Assembly (NCBI RefSeq): GCF_900188445.1
Contig: NZ_FZOR01000001.1
Location: forward strand, 545,825 to 609,824
Length of the DNA: 64,000 nucleotides
Direction: 5' to 3'
DNA from: Actinomadura meyerae
Lineage (GTDB): Bacteria; Actinomycetota; Actinomycetes; Streptosporangiales; Streptosporangiaceae
A program made the translations under genes and the position numbers. Numbering within the stretch: the stretch's first letter is position 1; each line of letters starts with the position of its first letter. The notes beneath the pieces were generated by a model. It was not told the origin of the DNA. It did not search any database and saw nothing but the letters and a program-made list of their open reading frames with translations. Of this stretch, positions 26,836-34,785 are shown piece after piece.

Positions 26836-27222
26836 ATGTCCCCACGAGCGTCCAGCGACCTGGACCCGAAGATCGCCGCGCGACTGAAGCGCGACCCGAA
26901 CGGCCTCGTGCCCGCCATCGCCCAGCAGTACGACACCGGCGAGGTGCTCATGCTCGGCTGGATGGACGACGAGGCCCTGCACCGCACCCTCACCACCGGC
27001 CGCTGCACCTACTGGTCGCGCAGCCGGGGGGAGTACTGGGTGAAGGGCGAGACCTCCGGGCACCAGCAGTGGGTCAAGTCGGTCGCGCTGGACTGCGACG
27101 CCGACGCCGTCCTGGTGAAGGTCGACCAGGTCGGCGCCGCCTGCCACACCGGCGACCGCACCTGCTGGGACGCCGACGTCCTTCCCGCGGTCGTCGGGGA
27201 GCGCCCTGACGGGGCGTCATGA
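26836..27222 (+). CDS. hisI: Phosphoribosyl-AMP cyclohydrolase
   Basis: This enzyme opens the adenine ring of PR-AMP, step 3 of histidine synthesis. Its 128 residues are the monofunctional form, without a HisE domain. Motifs are [44 protein letters not shown] and the metal-binding [11 protein letters not shown] with HTGDRTCW. It starts a transcript with a leaderless -10 box and overlaps the next gene by 4 bases (ATGA), which links histidine synthesis to the tryptophan cluster. Confidence 0.97.
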   Translation: MSPRASSDLDPKIAARLKRDPNGLVPAIAQQYDTGEVLMLGWMDDEALHRTLTTGRCTYWSRSRGEYWVKGETSGHQQWVKSVALDCDADAVLVKVDQVGAACHTGDRTCWDADVLPAVVGERPDGAS

Positions 27223-27818
27223 CGCCCGGGCGTGAACGCGGGCTGACGGCGCTGCTGTGCGCCGCCGGCGCGGGTCTCGCCCTGCTCGCCGCCGGGCGCA
27301 CCTGGGCCACCGTCAAGGCCGAGCACGCCATCACCCCCTTCACCCAGACGCTCACCGGAGGCGACCTGGGCGGCGCGGCGGGCGCGCTGGGCTGGGCCGG
27401 CCTGGCCGGGCTCGCCGCCCTGTTCGCCACCCGCGGCCGTGTGCGCGCGGGCGTCGGCGTCCTCATCGCCCTGTTCGGCGCGGGGATCGCCTACGCGTCG
27501 GCCGCCGCCGTCCAGCGGTCGAACGTGCTGTCCGCCGCGGGCGACAAGAGCGCCCTGCTGAAGCTCGGCGCCGACCCCGCCCTGGACGTGAACCTGTGGT
27601 GGATGGCCTCGGTCACCGGGGGCGTGCTGCTCGCCGTCGCCGGCCTGGTCACGGCCGTGCGCGGCGCGCGCTGGCCCGGGCTGTCGTCCCGGTACGAGCG
27701 CGCCGGGACGCGCGGCCCCGCCGCCGGGGGCGCCGCTCCGGCCGGCGACCCCTCCGCGATGTGGCGCTCCCTCGACCGCGGCGAGGACCCGACCGCCCGC
27801 CGCGACGGCCGGTCGTGA
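27219..27818 (+). CDS. Trp biosynthesis-associated membrane protein (TIGR02234)
   Basis: This 199-residue protein has four predicted helices (about residues 8-25, 50-66, 73-92 and 125-143) and a long hydrophilic C-terminal tail. It matches the actinobacterial family found next to trp genes (opening [18 protein letters not shown], then [20 protein letters not shown]). The role is unknown; membrane-associated regulation or transport of an aromatic compound is possible. In related genomes trpE often lies between hisI and this gene, but here the two overlap directly. It also overlaps the regulator downstream by 4 bases. Confidence 0.85.
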   Translation: MTPGRERGLTALLCAAGAGLALLAAGRTWATVKAEHAITPFTQTLTGGDLGGAAGALGWAGLAGLAALFATRGRVRAGVGVLIALFGAGIAYASAAAVQRSNVLSAAGDKSALLKLGADPALDVNLWWMASVTGGVLLAVAGLVTAVRGARWPGLSSRYERAGTRGPAAGGAAPAGDPSAMWRSLDRGEDPTARRDGRS

Positions 27819-28486
27819 CCGCCGACGGGGGCGGGCTCGTGCTCGTCGTCGAGCACGATCCCGCCGTCGCCGAGCTGCAGCGCCGCTACCTCGCCCGGGA
27901 GGGCTTCGCCGTCGAGATCGAGGCCGATCCCGGGCGGGCGGCCGCCGCCGCCGAGCGCAGCCGCCCCGACGTCGTCGTCCTCGACCTGTCCACCGCCGCG
28001 CTGCCCGCCGACCTGTACCGCCGCGTCGCCGACGCCGCATGCCCCGCCCCCGTCGTCGCCGTCACCGGCCCCCTCGACCCCGCCATCGCCCGCTCGCTCG
28101 GCGAGCACCGCGTCGACCGGCCGTTCGGCCCCCGCGTGCTCGTCGGCGCCGTCGCCGAGGCGCTGCGCCGGGGCGCCCCCGCCCCCGCCGGCGAGCCCGG
28201 TCCGCTGCGGGCCGGCGCGGTCGCCCTCGACCGGCCCGGCCGGGCCGCCGTCGCCGGCGGCCGCCGCGTCGCCCTCACCGTCACCGAGTTCGACCTCCTC
28301 GAGTTCCTGATGGCCAACCCCGGCCGCGTCTTCACCCGCGAGCAGCTCCTCGACGCCGCGTGGGGGCCCGGCGCCGGCGCCGGGAGCCGCACCGTGGACG
28401 TCCACGTCGCCCAGCTCCGCGCCAAGCTCGGCGAGGACAGCCCCATCCGGACCGTCCGCGGCGTCGGCTACGTCCTGGACGGCTGA
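27815..28486 (+). CDS. Atypical OmpR-type response regulator
   Basis: This 223-residue protein has a receiver domain followed by a winged-helix DNA-binding domain (ALTVTEFDLLEFLMANPGRVFTREQLLDAAWG... VDVHVAQLRAKLGED... VRGVGYVLDG). The phosphoacceptor-type Asp57 is kept (VVVLDLS), but the acidic pair is replaced by EHD and the Lys of the usual KPF motif is Arg (VDRPFG). It may therefore bind DNA without normal phosphorylation. No kinase gene is nearby. It overlaps the TIGR02234 gene by 4 bases, so it is co-expressed with hisI and may regulate trp or his genes. Confidence 0.85.
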   Translation: MTADGGGLVLVVEHDPAVAELQRRYLAREGFAVEIEADPGRAAAAAERSRPDVVVLDLSTAALPADLYRRVADAACPAPVVAVTGPLDPAIARSLGEHRVDRPFGPRVLVGAVAEALRRGAPAPAGEPGPLRAGAVALDRPGRAAVAGGRRVALTVTEFDLLEFLMANPGRVFTREQLLDAAWGPGAGAGSRTVDVHVAQLRAKLGEDSPIRTVRGVGYVLDG

Positions 28487-28501
28487 CGGCGGCGGCTGAC
28501 G

Positions 28502-28522
28502 GCGGACGGCGGCGGGCCGTCC
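28502..28522 (+). terminator. Hairpin after the response regulator gene
   Basis: CGGACGG (28502-28508) pairs with CCGTCCG (28516-28522) across a 7-base loop, 15 bases after the stop codon. Confidence 0.5.
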
Positions 28523-28562
28523 GTCCTCCCGGTGGCCGCGCGGGCGCCCCCCGGGCGTCGCC

Positions 28563-28568
28563 TATCGT
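28563..28568 (+). promoter_or_regulatory. Leaderless -10 box for the DUF2752 gene
   Basis: TATCGT ends 7 bases before the GTG at 28576. Confidence 0.5.
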
Positions 28569-28575
28569 GGGCCCT

Positions 28576-29049
28576 GTGACTCGCGCACCCGTCCCTTCGC
28601 AGGAGCACGCGCATCCGCACGGGCCCGCACCGCACGCGCCGGGCCCGGGGCGGCTCAGGGCGCTCCTGCCGCAGGCGGCGGTCCTCGCCGGTGTCACCGC
28701 CGGAGCCCTGGTCGTGGCGCTGCGCGGCGACCCCAACGAGGCCGGGCACTACCCGGGCTGCCCGTTCCTGGCGATGACCGGGTACTACTGCCCGGGCTGC
28801 GGGGCCACACGGCTCGTCTACGCCCTCACCCACGGGGACGTGGGCGCCGCCTTCGGCCTCAACCCGCTGCTGTTCGCGCTGCTGCCGGTCTTCGGCTACC
28901 TCTACGCGCGCTGGACGGTCCGGACGGCGCGGGGGCTGCCGATGCGGACCGCCCTGTTCAAGCCGCCTGTGGTGTACGCGTTCGTCGGGCTCCTGATCGC
29001 CTATTGGGTGGTCCGGAACCTGCCGTTCGCGGCGGCGCTGGCGCCCTGA
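28576..29049 (+). CDS. DUF2752 membrane protein
   Basis: This 157-residue protein has a His/Pro-rich cytoplasmic start and three hydrophobic helices (about residues 35-50, 97-113 and 132-150). The family mark is the CPFLAMTGYYCPGCGATRLVYALTHGD segment, with Cys residues at GCPF and CPGCG that could bind metal. The function is unknown. Its place between the regulator and trpC is common in actinobacteria. It probably has its own leaderless transcript. Confidence 0.85.
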   Translation: MTRAPVPSQEHAHPHGPAPHAPGPGRLRALLPQAAVLAGVTAGALVVALRGDPNEAGHYPGCPFLAMTGYYCPGCGATRLVYALTHGDVGAAFGLNPLLFALLPVFGYLYARWTVRTARGLPMRTALFKPPVVYAFVGLLIAYWVVRNLPFAAALAP

Positions 29050-29140
29050 CCTGCGCGGGGCGGGCGCCGCCCGGTCCGCCGGAGGGCGGCCGGAGGCGGA
29101 CGCGGCCCGCCCGGGTGGGGGCCGCCCCGGTGGGGGCGGC

Positions 29141-29146
29141 TACGAT
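29141..29146 (+). promoter_or_regulatory. -10 box for trpC
   Basis: TACGAT lies 38 bases before the trpC start, giving a leader of about 30 bases that contains ATAGGGGGC as a possible ribosome binding site. No Trp codons are found in this leader. Confidence 0.45.
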
Positions 29147-29184
29147 CGGTGCACGGAACGACCTGAAATAGGGGGCCTGCGACC

Positions 29185-29991
29185 TTGAGCGTTTTGGACG
29201 AGATCATCGAAGGCGTCCGGGCCGATCTCGCCGACAGGCAGCGCGAGGTCCCGCTCGACGCCGTCAAGGAGAAGGCGGCCGCCGCCCCGCCCCCGCGCGA
29301 CGCGCTCGCCGCGCTGCGCGGCCCGGGGGTCCAGGTCATCGCCGAGGTCAAGCGCAGCAGCCCGTCCAAGGGCGCGCTCGCCGCGATCGCCGACCCCGCC
29401 GCGCTCGCCCGCGACTACGAGGCCGGCGGCGCCAAGGTGATCAGCGTGCTGACCGAGCGGCGCCGGTTCGGCGGCAGCCTCGCCGACCTCGCCGACGTCC
29501 GCGCCAACGTCGACGTCGCCGTCCTGCGCAAGGACTTCATCGTCACCTCCTACCAGCTGTGGGAGGCGCGCGCCGCGGGCGCCGACATGGCGCTGCTGAT
29601 CGTCGCCGCGCTGCCGCAGGACGCCCTGGTCTCGCTGATCGAGCGGGCCGAGTCCATCGGGCTGCTCCCGCTCGTCGAGGCGCACACCGAGGAGGAGGCC
29701 GCCCGCGCCGTGGAGGCCGGCGCCAAGGTCGTCGGCGTCAACGCCCGCGACCTGCGCACCCTCAAGGTCGACCGCGGCGTGTTCGCCCGCGTCGCGCCCA
29801 CCCTGCCCAAGGACGTGGTGAAGATCGCCGAGTCCGGGGTGCGCGGCCCGCACGACCTGCTCGCCTACGCCTCCAGCGGCGCCGACGCCGTGCTGGTGGG
29901 GGAGAGCCTGGTCATCGGCCGCGACCCGCGCGCCGCCGTCGCCGACCTGGTCGCCGCCGGCGCCCACCCGGCGCTGCGGCAGAGCGGCTGA
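29185..29991 (+). CDS. trpC: Indole-3-glycerol phosphate synthase
   Basis: This enzyme closes the indole ring from CdRP, the fourth tryptophan step. It is a 268-residue barrel. Catalytic blocks are [55 protein letters not shown] and [15 protein letters not shown], with the phosphate-binding [10 protein letters not shown] and [11 protein letters not shown]. The start is a rare TTG ([10 protein letters not shown]), chosen because that is the expected N terminus of the family and GGGGG lies upstream. It is not fused to TrpF. Confidence 0.96.
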   Translation: MSVLDEIIEGVRADLADRQREVPLDAVKEKAAAAPPPRDALAALRGPGVQVIAEVKRSSPSKGALAAIADPAALARDYEAGGAKVISVLTERRRFGGSLADLADVRANVDVAVLRKDFIVTSYQLWEARAAGADMALLIVAALPQDALVSLIERAESIGLLPLVEAHTEEEAARAVEAGAKVVGVNARDLRTLKVDRGVFARVAPTLPKDVVKIAESGVRGPHDLLAYASSGADAVLVGESLVIGRDPRAAVADLVAAGAHPALRQSG

Positions 29992-30062
29992 GCGGCCGAG
30001 TGGCCAGGTGGCCGGGCGTCCGAGCGGCAGGGCGTCCGGGTGGCAGGAGTCCGAGTGGCCGA
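29992..30062 (+). repeat. Degenerate 14-16-bp repeats after trpC
   Basis: Imperfect copies of a (G/A)GTCCGAGTGGC(C/A)GG-like unit follow one another between trpC and the small leader ORF. They probably arose by local slippage; no coding potential is apparent. Confidence 0.45.
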
Positions 30063-30096
30063 GCCGCCGGCGGCGCACGCCGGCGGGCCGACTGGA

Positions 30097-30102
30097 TAGG
30101 GT
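30097..30102 (+). promoter_or_regulatory. Leaderless -10 box before the 17-codon ORF
   Basis: TAGGGT ends 6 bases before the ATG at 30109. This would give trpBA a transcript that begins on the start codon of the small ORF. Confidence 0.5.
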
Positions 30103-30108
30103 GAGGGC

Positions 30109-30162
30109 ATGCAGGTCGAACCGCTCCGGGAGCGATGGCGGGGCCAGCCGAGCAACCGCTGA
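30109..30162 (+). CDS. Candidate 17-residue trp leader peptide
   Basis: This small ORF, MQVEPLRERWRGQPSNR, lies between trpC and trpB, with its ATG 6 bases after a TAGGGT box, as for a leaderless mRNA. Its only Trp codon (30136-30138) falls at the base of a hairpin that also covers its stop codon. The arrangement resembles a ribosome-controlled attenuator or a translation-coupling leader for trpB, 39 bases downstream. One Trp codon is fewer than in classical trp leaders, so the function is a hypothesis. It could instead be a remnant of the trpM-type small genes known between trpC and trpB in relatives. Confidence 0.45.
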   Translation: MQVEPLRERWRGQPSNR

Positions 30163-30170
30163 CCCCATCG
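30133..30170 (+). promoter_or_regulatory. Hairpin over the 3' half of the leader ORF
   Basis: CGAT and ATCG close the base, GGGG pairs with CCCC, and CAGC pairs with GCTG around a 9-base loop, with a GGC bulge and one C-A mismatch. The bulge contains two bases of the Trp codon. No T tract follows, so it would act on translation or Rho access rather than as an intrinsic terminator. Confidence 0.4.
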
Positions 30171-30201
30171 GCCACTTCTCCACGACAGGACCCGTTTACC
30201 C

Positions 30202-31437
30202 ATGACCATGGACACCGCCGCGCGCGGTGCTGAAGCCGTACCCGACGCCACGGGCCACTTCGGCCGCTTCGGCGGCCGGTTCGCCCCCGAGGCGCTGATG
30301 GCGGCGCTGGACGAGCTGACCCGCGAGTTCGAGAACGCCAAGCGCGACCCGGCCTTCACCGCCGAGCTCGACGACCTCCTCGCGAACTACGCGGGCCGCC
30401 CCAGCCTGCTGACCGAGGCCGAGCGCTTCTCGGCGGAGGCGGGCGGCGCCCGCGTGCTGCTCAAGCGCGAGGACCTCAACCACACCGGCTCGCACAAGAT
30501 CAACAATGTGCTCGGCCAGGCGCTGCTCACCCGCCGGATGGGCAAGTCGCGGGTGATCGCCGAGACCGGCGCCGGGCAGCACGGCGTCGCGACCGCCACC
30601 GCCGCCGCGCTCCTCGGCCTGAGCTGCACCGTCTACATGGGCGAGGTCGACACCGAGCGGCAGGCCCTCAACGTCGCGCGGATGCGGATGCTCGGCGCCG
30701 AGGTCGTCCCGGTGCGCACCGGCAGCCGCACCCTCAAGGACGCCTGCAACGAGGCGTTCCGCGACTGGGTCGCCACCGTCGAGGACACCCACTACTGCAT
30801 CGGCTCGGTGATGGGCCCGCACCCGTTCCCGATGATGGTCCGCGACTTCCAGCGGGTCATCGGCGTCGAGGCGCGGCGGCAGTGCATCGACCTGACCGGC
30901 GCCCTGCCGGACGCGGTCGTCGCCTGCGTCGGCGGCGGCTCCAACGCGATCGGCACCTTCCACGCCTTCGTCCCGGACGAGTCGGTCCGGCTGTTCGGGT
31001 TCGAGGCGGGCGGCGACGGCGTCGCGTCCGGCAAGCACGCCGCGACCCTCGTCGGCGGGTCCCTCGGCGTCATCCACGGCATGCGGACCTACCTGCTGCA
31101 GGACGAGGACGGCCAGACCATGGAGACCCACTCGATCTCCGCCGGCCTCGACTACCCCGGCGTCGGCCCCGAGCACTCGTGGCTGCGCGACACCGGACGC
31201 GCCGAGTACCGCGAGATCACCGACGCGGAGGCGATGGACGCGTTCGCGCTGCTGTGCCGCACCGAGGGCATCATCCCGGCCATCGAGTCGGCGCACGCGC
31301 TCGCCGGCGCCCTCAAGGTCGGCCGGGAGCTCGGCCCGGACGCCGTGATCGTGGTCTGCCTGTCGGGCCGCGGCGACAAGGACATGCACACGGCCGCCTC
31401 CTTCTTCGGCCTGATGCCCGAGGAGGAGGGCCAGTGA
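30202..31437 (+). CDS. trpB: Tryptophan synthase beta chain
   Basis: This PLP enzyme condenses indole with serine to give tryptophan. Its 411 residues are the TrpB1 type. Motifs are [13 protein letters not shown], the PLP lysine in [35 protein letters not shown], the phosphate loop [15 protein letters not shown], and [16 protein letters not shown]. It starts at the first ATG of MTMD, and its stop overlaps the trpA start by 4 bases, so the alpha and beta subunits are made together. Confidence 0.97.
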   Translation: MTMDTAARGAEAVPDATGHFGRFGGRFAPEALMAALDELTREFENAKRDPAFTAELDDLLANYAGRPSLLTEAERFSAEAGGARVLLKREDLNHTGSHKINNVLGQALLTRRMGKSRVIAETGAGQHGVATATAAALLGLSCTVYMGEVDTERQALNVARMRMLGAEVVPVRTGSRTLKDACNEAFRDWVATVEDTHYCIGSVMGPHPFPMMVRDFQRVIGVEARRQCIDLTGALPDAVVACVGGGSNAIGTFHAFVPDESVRLFGFEAGGDGVASGKHAATLVGGSLGVIHGMRTYLLQDEDGQTMETHSISAGLDYPGVGPEHSWLRDTGRAEYREITDAEAMDAFALLCRTEGIIPAIESAHALAGALKVGRELGPDAVIVVCLSGRGDKDMHTAASFFGLMPEEEGQ

Positions 31438-32246
31438 CCGTCCGGACCGCCTACGAGAAGGCCCGGGCCGAGGAGCGCGCCGCGCTCGTCGGCTACCTGC
31501 CCGCCGGGTTCCCCACCCGCGACGGCGCGATCGAGGTCATGAAGACCATGGTCGACGCGGGCTGCGACGCCATCGAGATCGGGCTGCCCTACAGCGACCC
31601 GGTGATGGACGGCCCCACCATCCAGGACGCCGTCCACCGGGCCCTGGTCGGCGGCGTCCGCATCGCCGACGTGCTCGCGACGGTCGAGGCCGTCGCCGCG
31701 ACCGGCGTCCCCGTCCTCGTCATGACGTACTGGAACCCCGTCGACCGCTACGGCGTCGACCGGTTCGCGCGCGACCTCGCCTCGGCCGGCGGGGCCGGGC
31801 TGATCACCCCGGACCTCACGCCCGAGGAGGGCGGCGAGTGGCTGGAGGCGTCGGACGCGCACGACCTCGACCGGGTGTTCCTCGTCGCGCTCAGCTCCAC
31901 CGACGAGCGGATCGAGACGGTCACCGGGGTGTCCCGCGGCTTCGTGTACGCGGCGTCGCTGATGGGCGTCACCGGCGCCCGCTCGGCCGTCGACACCGGC
32001 GCCCCGCGGCTGGTGGAGCGCACCCGGGCGGCCATCGACAAGAGCGGGACCGGGCTGCCGGTCGGGCTCGGGCTCGGCGTCGGCACCGGCGCGCAGGCCG
32101 CCGAGGTCGCCGGGTTCGCCGACGGGGTGATCGTCGGGTCGGCGTTCAGCCGCCGCGTCCTGGACGCCCCCGACCTCGCCTCCGGCCTGTCCGCGGTCCG
32201 GTCGCTGACCGAGGAGCTCGCGGCGGGGGTCCGCGGCGCCCGCTGA
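31434..32246 (+). CDS. trpA: Tryptophan synthase alpha chain
   Basis: This barrel enzyme splits indole-3-glycerol phosphate to indole, which is channelled to TrpB. It has 270 residues. The catalytic Glu is in [24 protein letters not shown] and the catalytic Asp in [22 protein letters not shown] and [16 protein letters not shown] bind the phosphate. The GTG start overlaps the trpB stop. A very strong terminator follows, marking the end of the trp operon. Confidence 0.97.
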   Translation: MTVRTAYEKARAEERAALVGYLPAGFPTRDGAIEVMKTMVDAGCDAIEIGLPYSDPVMDGPTIQDAVHRALVGGVRIADVLATVEAVAATGVPVLVMTYWNPVDRYGVDRFARDLASAGGAGLITPDLTPEEGGEWLEASDAHDLDRVFLVALSSTDERIETVTGVSRGFVYAASLMGVTGARSAVDTGAPRLVERTRAAIDKSGTGLPVGLGLGVGTGAQAAEVAGFADGVIVGSAFSRRVLDAPDLASGLSAVRSLTEELAAGVRGAR

Positions 32247-32262
32247 CCGCGTTCCGGACATG

Positions 32263-32316
32263 CCGGCGGGGCCCGTGCGGACGGCGGAAAAGCCGTATCC
32301 GCGCGGGCCCCGCCGG
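32263..32316 (+). terminator. Strong terminator of the trp operon
   Basis: Arms CCGGCGGGGCCCG (32263-32275) and CGGGCCCCGCCGG (32304-32316) pair perfectly. The stem continues inward through a T-G pair and five more pairs, then CGGC-GGAAAA-GCCG at the tip. The total is more than 20 pairs with a two-base bulge. Confidence 0.8.
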
Positions 32317-32376
32317 TCACCGGGAACTCGGCGCGGCCGCCGCCGAGTTCATGCTTGTGGCGGCGCGGCGCTCCCG

Positions 32377-32382
32377 TAGGGT
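32377..32382 (+). promoter_or_regulatory. -10 box for the VKOR gene
   Basis: TAGGGT lies 36 bases before the ATG at 32418, leaving a leader that carries GGAAGGA (32405-32411) as ribosome binding site. Confidence 0.45.
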
Positions 32383-32417
32383 GTGATCGCCGGAGAGGCG
32401 GTCCCGGAAGGATCACG

Positions 32418-32909
32418 ATGACGCAAGAGATGACGGCGAAGGGCCGGGCCGAGGCGGCACGGCCGCCGCTGCCCCCCGCGTGGTTCCAGGCTGCGGCCTG
32501 GCTGCTGACGCTCGCGGGCCTCGGGATCTCCGTCTACCTGACGATCACCCACTACGACGAGGGCGCGCTGGTCTGCTCCGCGACCTCGACGATCGACTGC
32601 CACGCGGTCACCACGAGCGACTACTCCACGCTGCTCGGCATCCCGATGCCGCTGCTGGGCCTCGCCTTCTTCGTCGGGTTCGGCGCGCTGCTGACGCCCT
32701 GGGCGCTGCGCTCGACGTGGGCGCCGCTGCGGTGGGGCCGGGTGGCCGGCGTCTCCGTGGGCGTGCTCATGGTCGTCTACCTGGTGACCGTGGAGCTGGC
32801 GATCCTGCACAAGATCTGCCTGTGGTGCACCGGGGTCCACGTCGTCACCGTCCTGCTGTTCCTCCTCGTCCTGGCCGACGAATTCCGACGGATCGGTCAA
32901 GTCGACTAA
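32418..32909 (+). CDS. Vitamin K epoxide reductase family protein
   Basis: This 163-residue membrane protein has four helices and reoxidises DsbA-type proteins using menaquinone. Both Cys pairs of the family are present: the loop pair in LVCSATSTIDCHAVTTS and the active-site CxxC in KICLWCTGVH. A Ser in DYSTLLGIPMPLLGL is the usual conserved loop position. It is followed 59 bases later by a DsbA-like protein, its expected partner. The ATG at 32418 has GGAAGGA 6 bases upstream; an in-frame earlier start would lie in the promoter. Confidence 0.93.
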   Translation: MTQEMTAKGRAEAARPPLPPAWFQAAAWLLTLAGLGISVYLTITHYDEGALVCSATSTIDCHAVTTSDYSTLLGIPMPLLGLAFFVGFGALLTPWALRSTWAPLRWGRVAGVSVGVLMVVYLVTVELAILHKICLWCTGVHVVTVLLFLLVLADEFRRIGQVD

Positions 32910-32968
32910 TCTCGCCGTTACCGCGCCGCACCGTCCGCGGCGCCGGGTCCGCACGCATAGGAGAACCA

Positions 32969-33745
32969 ATGAGCAAGGCCGCACGAGAGCGGTCCGCGAG
33001 GGAGCGCCTGGCCGCCGAGCGCAAGCGGCAGGCGGCGCGGGAGAAGCAGCGGCGGCTGCTCGCCATCGTCCTCGGATCGGTGGTGGCGGTGGCGCTGGTC
33101 GTCGTCGCCACCGTCCTGGTCCTCGACCAGCGGAGCAAGAACGGCCGCGCCGAGGCCCACACCGGGCCCCTCGCGCCCGTCAGCCGCCAGGACGACGGCT
33201 CCATCGTGATGGCCAAGGCCGGGGTCGCCAAGCCCGAGCTGGAGATCTTCGAGGACTTCCAGTGCCCGATCTGCAAGGAGTTCGAGGAGGCGACCGGCAA
33301 GACCGTCAAGCAGCTCGCGCTGGAGGGCAAGGTCAAGGTCGTCTACCGGCCGTTCCACCTGTTCGGGCAGCAGAAGGACCCCATCCGGATCAACTCGCTG
33401 CGCTCGGCCGAGGCGGCGCTGTGCGTCCCGGCCGACAAGTGGGTCAGCTACCATGACGCGCTCTTCAAGTTCCAGCCCGCCGAGGGCTCCAAGGGCTTCT
33501 CGCCCGACGACCTCGTGAAGTGGGGCAAGGACGTCGGCGTCACCGACCCGAACTTCGAGAAGTGCGTCCGGGACGAGCAGAAGAAGAGCACGGTCGACGC
33601 GATGACCAAGTACGCGCTGCAGGACCGCGGCGTCGACGGCACGCCGACGGTCTTCCTCAACGGCCAGAAGCTCGACACCGCCCAGGTCATGAACCCCGCG
33701 GGGCTGCGCGCCATGGTCGACGCCGCCGGCGCCGCCGGGAAGTGA
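32969..33745 (+). CDS. DsbA-like membrane-anchored thiol oxidoreductase 1
   Basis: This 258-residue protein has a basic cytoplasmic start rich in Arg/Lys/Ala, one membrane helix (about residues 32-53) and an external thioredoxin-fold domain of the DsbA type. The active site is CPIC in FEDFQCPICKEFEEATG, and the cis-Pro loop is GTPTVFLNGQKL. Two more Cys (AALCVP, EKCVRDEQ) resemble the second disulphide of mycobacterial homologues. It forms disulphides in exported proteins and is likely recharged by the VKOR upstream. AGGAGA 5-6 bases before the ATG is the ribosome binding site. Confidence 0.92.
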   Translation: MSKAARERSARERLAAERKRQAAREKQRRLLAIVLGSVVAVALVVVATVLVLDQRSKNGRAEAHTGPLAPVSRQDDGSIVMAKAGVAKPELEIFEDFQCPICKEFEEATGKTVKQLALEGKVKVVYRPFHLFGQQKDPIRINSLRSAEAALCVPADKWVSYHDALFKFQPAEGSKGFSPDDLVKWGKDVGVTDPNFEKCVRDEQKKSTVDAMTKYALQDRGVDGTPTVFLNGQKLDTAQVMNPAGLRAMVDAAGAAGK

Positions 33746-33825
33746 CCTCTCCCGGCCCGCACGGCGCTTCCTGAGGACGATCGCCGCCCCCGCCGCTACG
33801 CTCGTCACAGCCAGGAGCACGCAGA

Positions 33826-34647
33826 GTGGCGATCGGGGGATCGATGAGCGAGCAGGGCAGCGGGGGGTCCGCGCGGCGGCGCCTCGCGCGGGAGCGGGCA
33901 CGGGAGGCGGCCCGGGGGCGGCGCCGGCGCGCGCTGGTGGTCGTCCTCGGGGCCGTCGCGCTGGCGGCGGTCGCCGTCGTGGCGGTGGTCGTGGTGACGT
34001 CCCGGGACGGGGGCGGGCCCTCGGTCGACGACTACAAGGGCGCGCTCGCCCCCGCGACCCGGCAGCAGGACGGCTCGGTCGCGATGGCGAAGCCCGGCGT
34101 GACCGCGCCCGTCCTCGACGTCTGGGAGGACTTCCAGTGCCCCGCCTGCAAGGCGATGGAGGCGCGGCTCGGCGCGACGATGAAGCAGCTCGCCGCGGAG
34201 GGCCGGCTGAAGGTGGTGTACCGGCCGTTCCAGCTGTTCCAGCAGGAGCCGCTGATGGGCAACTCCCGGCGGGCCGCGAACGCCGCCGCCTGCATGCCCG
34301 CCTCCCACTGGGTGAAGTACCACGACCGGCTCTTCGCCGAGCAGCCCGAGGAGGGGACGAAGGGGTTCCTGCCGAAGGAGCTCATCGCCTGGGCGGTCGA
34401 CCTCGGGGTGCGCGACGCGGCCTTCACCGCCTGCGTCGACGGGGAGCAGCGGATGAGGACCGTGAACCAGGCCAGCGCCGCCGCCGGGAAGGCCGGCGTC
34501 GACGCCACCCCGTACCTGGCGCTGAACGGCCGGAAGGTCGGCGACGAGGTCCTCGGCTCGGCCGACGAGCTGCGCAAGGCGATCGCGCGCGCCGCAGGCG
34601 GGCCCGCCCCGGCGAGCGCCCCCTCGCGCGGGACGGCCGCCTCGTGA
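33826..34647 (+). CDS. DsbA-like membrane-anchored thiol oxidoreductase 2
   Basis: This 273-residue paralogue of the previous gene has the same design: an Arg-rich N terminus, one helix (about residues 44-62) and an external DsbA fold with active-site CPAC in WEDFQCPACKAMEARLG, cis-Pro loop ATPYLALNGRKV and two additional Cys (AACMPA, TACVDGEQ). The two have diverged, so they may serve different substrates. A GTG at 33826 has AGGAG 8 bases upstream; an ATG at 33844 also has GGGGGA, so the start could be six codons later. A -10 box TACGCT lies at 33797-33802. Confidence 0.9.
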   Translation: MAIGGSMSEQGSGGSARRRLARERAREAARGRRRRALVVVLGAVALAAVAVVAVVVVTSRDGGGPSVDDYKGALAPATRQQDGSVAMAKPGVTAPVLDVWEDFQCPACKAMEARLGATMKQLAAEGRLKVVYRPFQLFQQEPLMGNSRRAANAAACMPASHWVKYHDRLFAEQPEEGTKGFLPKELIAWAVDLGVRDAAFTACVDGEQRMRTVNQASAAAGKAGVDATPYLALNGRKVGDEVLGSADELRKAIARAAGGPAPASAPSRGTAAS

Positions 34648-34701
34648 CGGCGGCGGCACGGCGGTGACGGCCCGGCCGGCGGGGCGGCCGTAGGGCAGGC
34701 C

Positions 34702-34742
34702 GGGGGCCCGGCCGGCGGCCCGGTCGGCGGCCCGGTCGGCGG
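34702..34742 (+). repeat. 12-bp tandem repeat GGCGGCCCGGTC
   Basis: About three copies of GGCGGCCCGGTC lie in tandem in the gap before lgt. They look like slippage products with no visible coding function. Confidence 0.6.
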
Positions 34743-34771
34743 AGGGGGCGCGCACCGCGCCCGGAAGGCGG

Positions 34772-34777
34772 TAGGTT
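34772..34777 (+). promoter_or_regulatory. Leaderless -10 box for lgt
   Basis: TAGGTT ends 8 bases before the ATG at 34786. Confidence 0.45.
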
Positions 34778-34785
34778 CAACGGTC

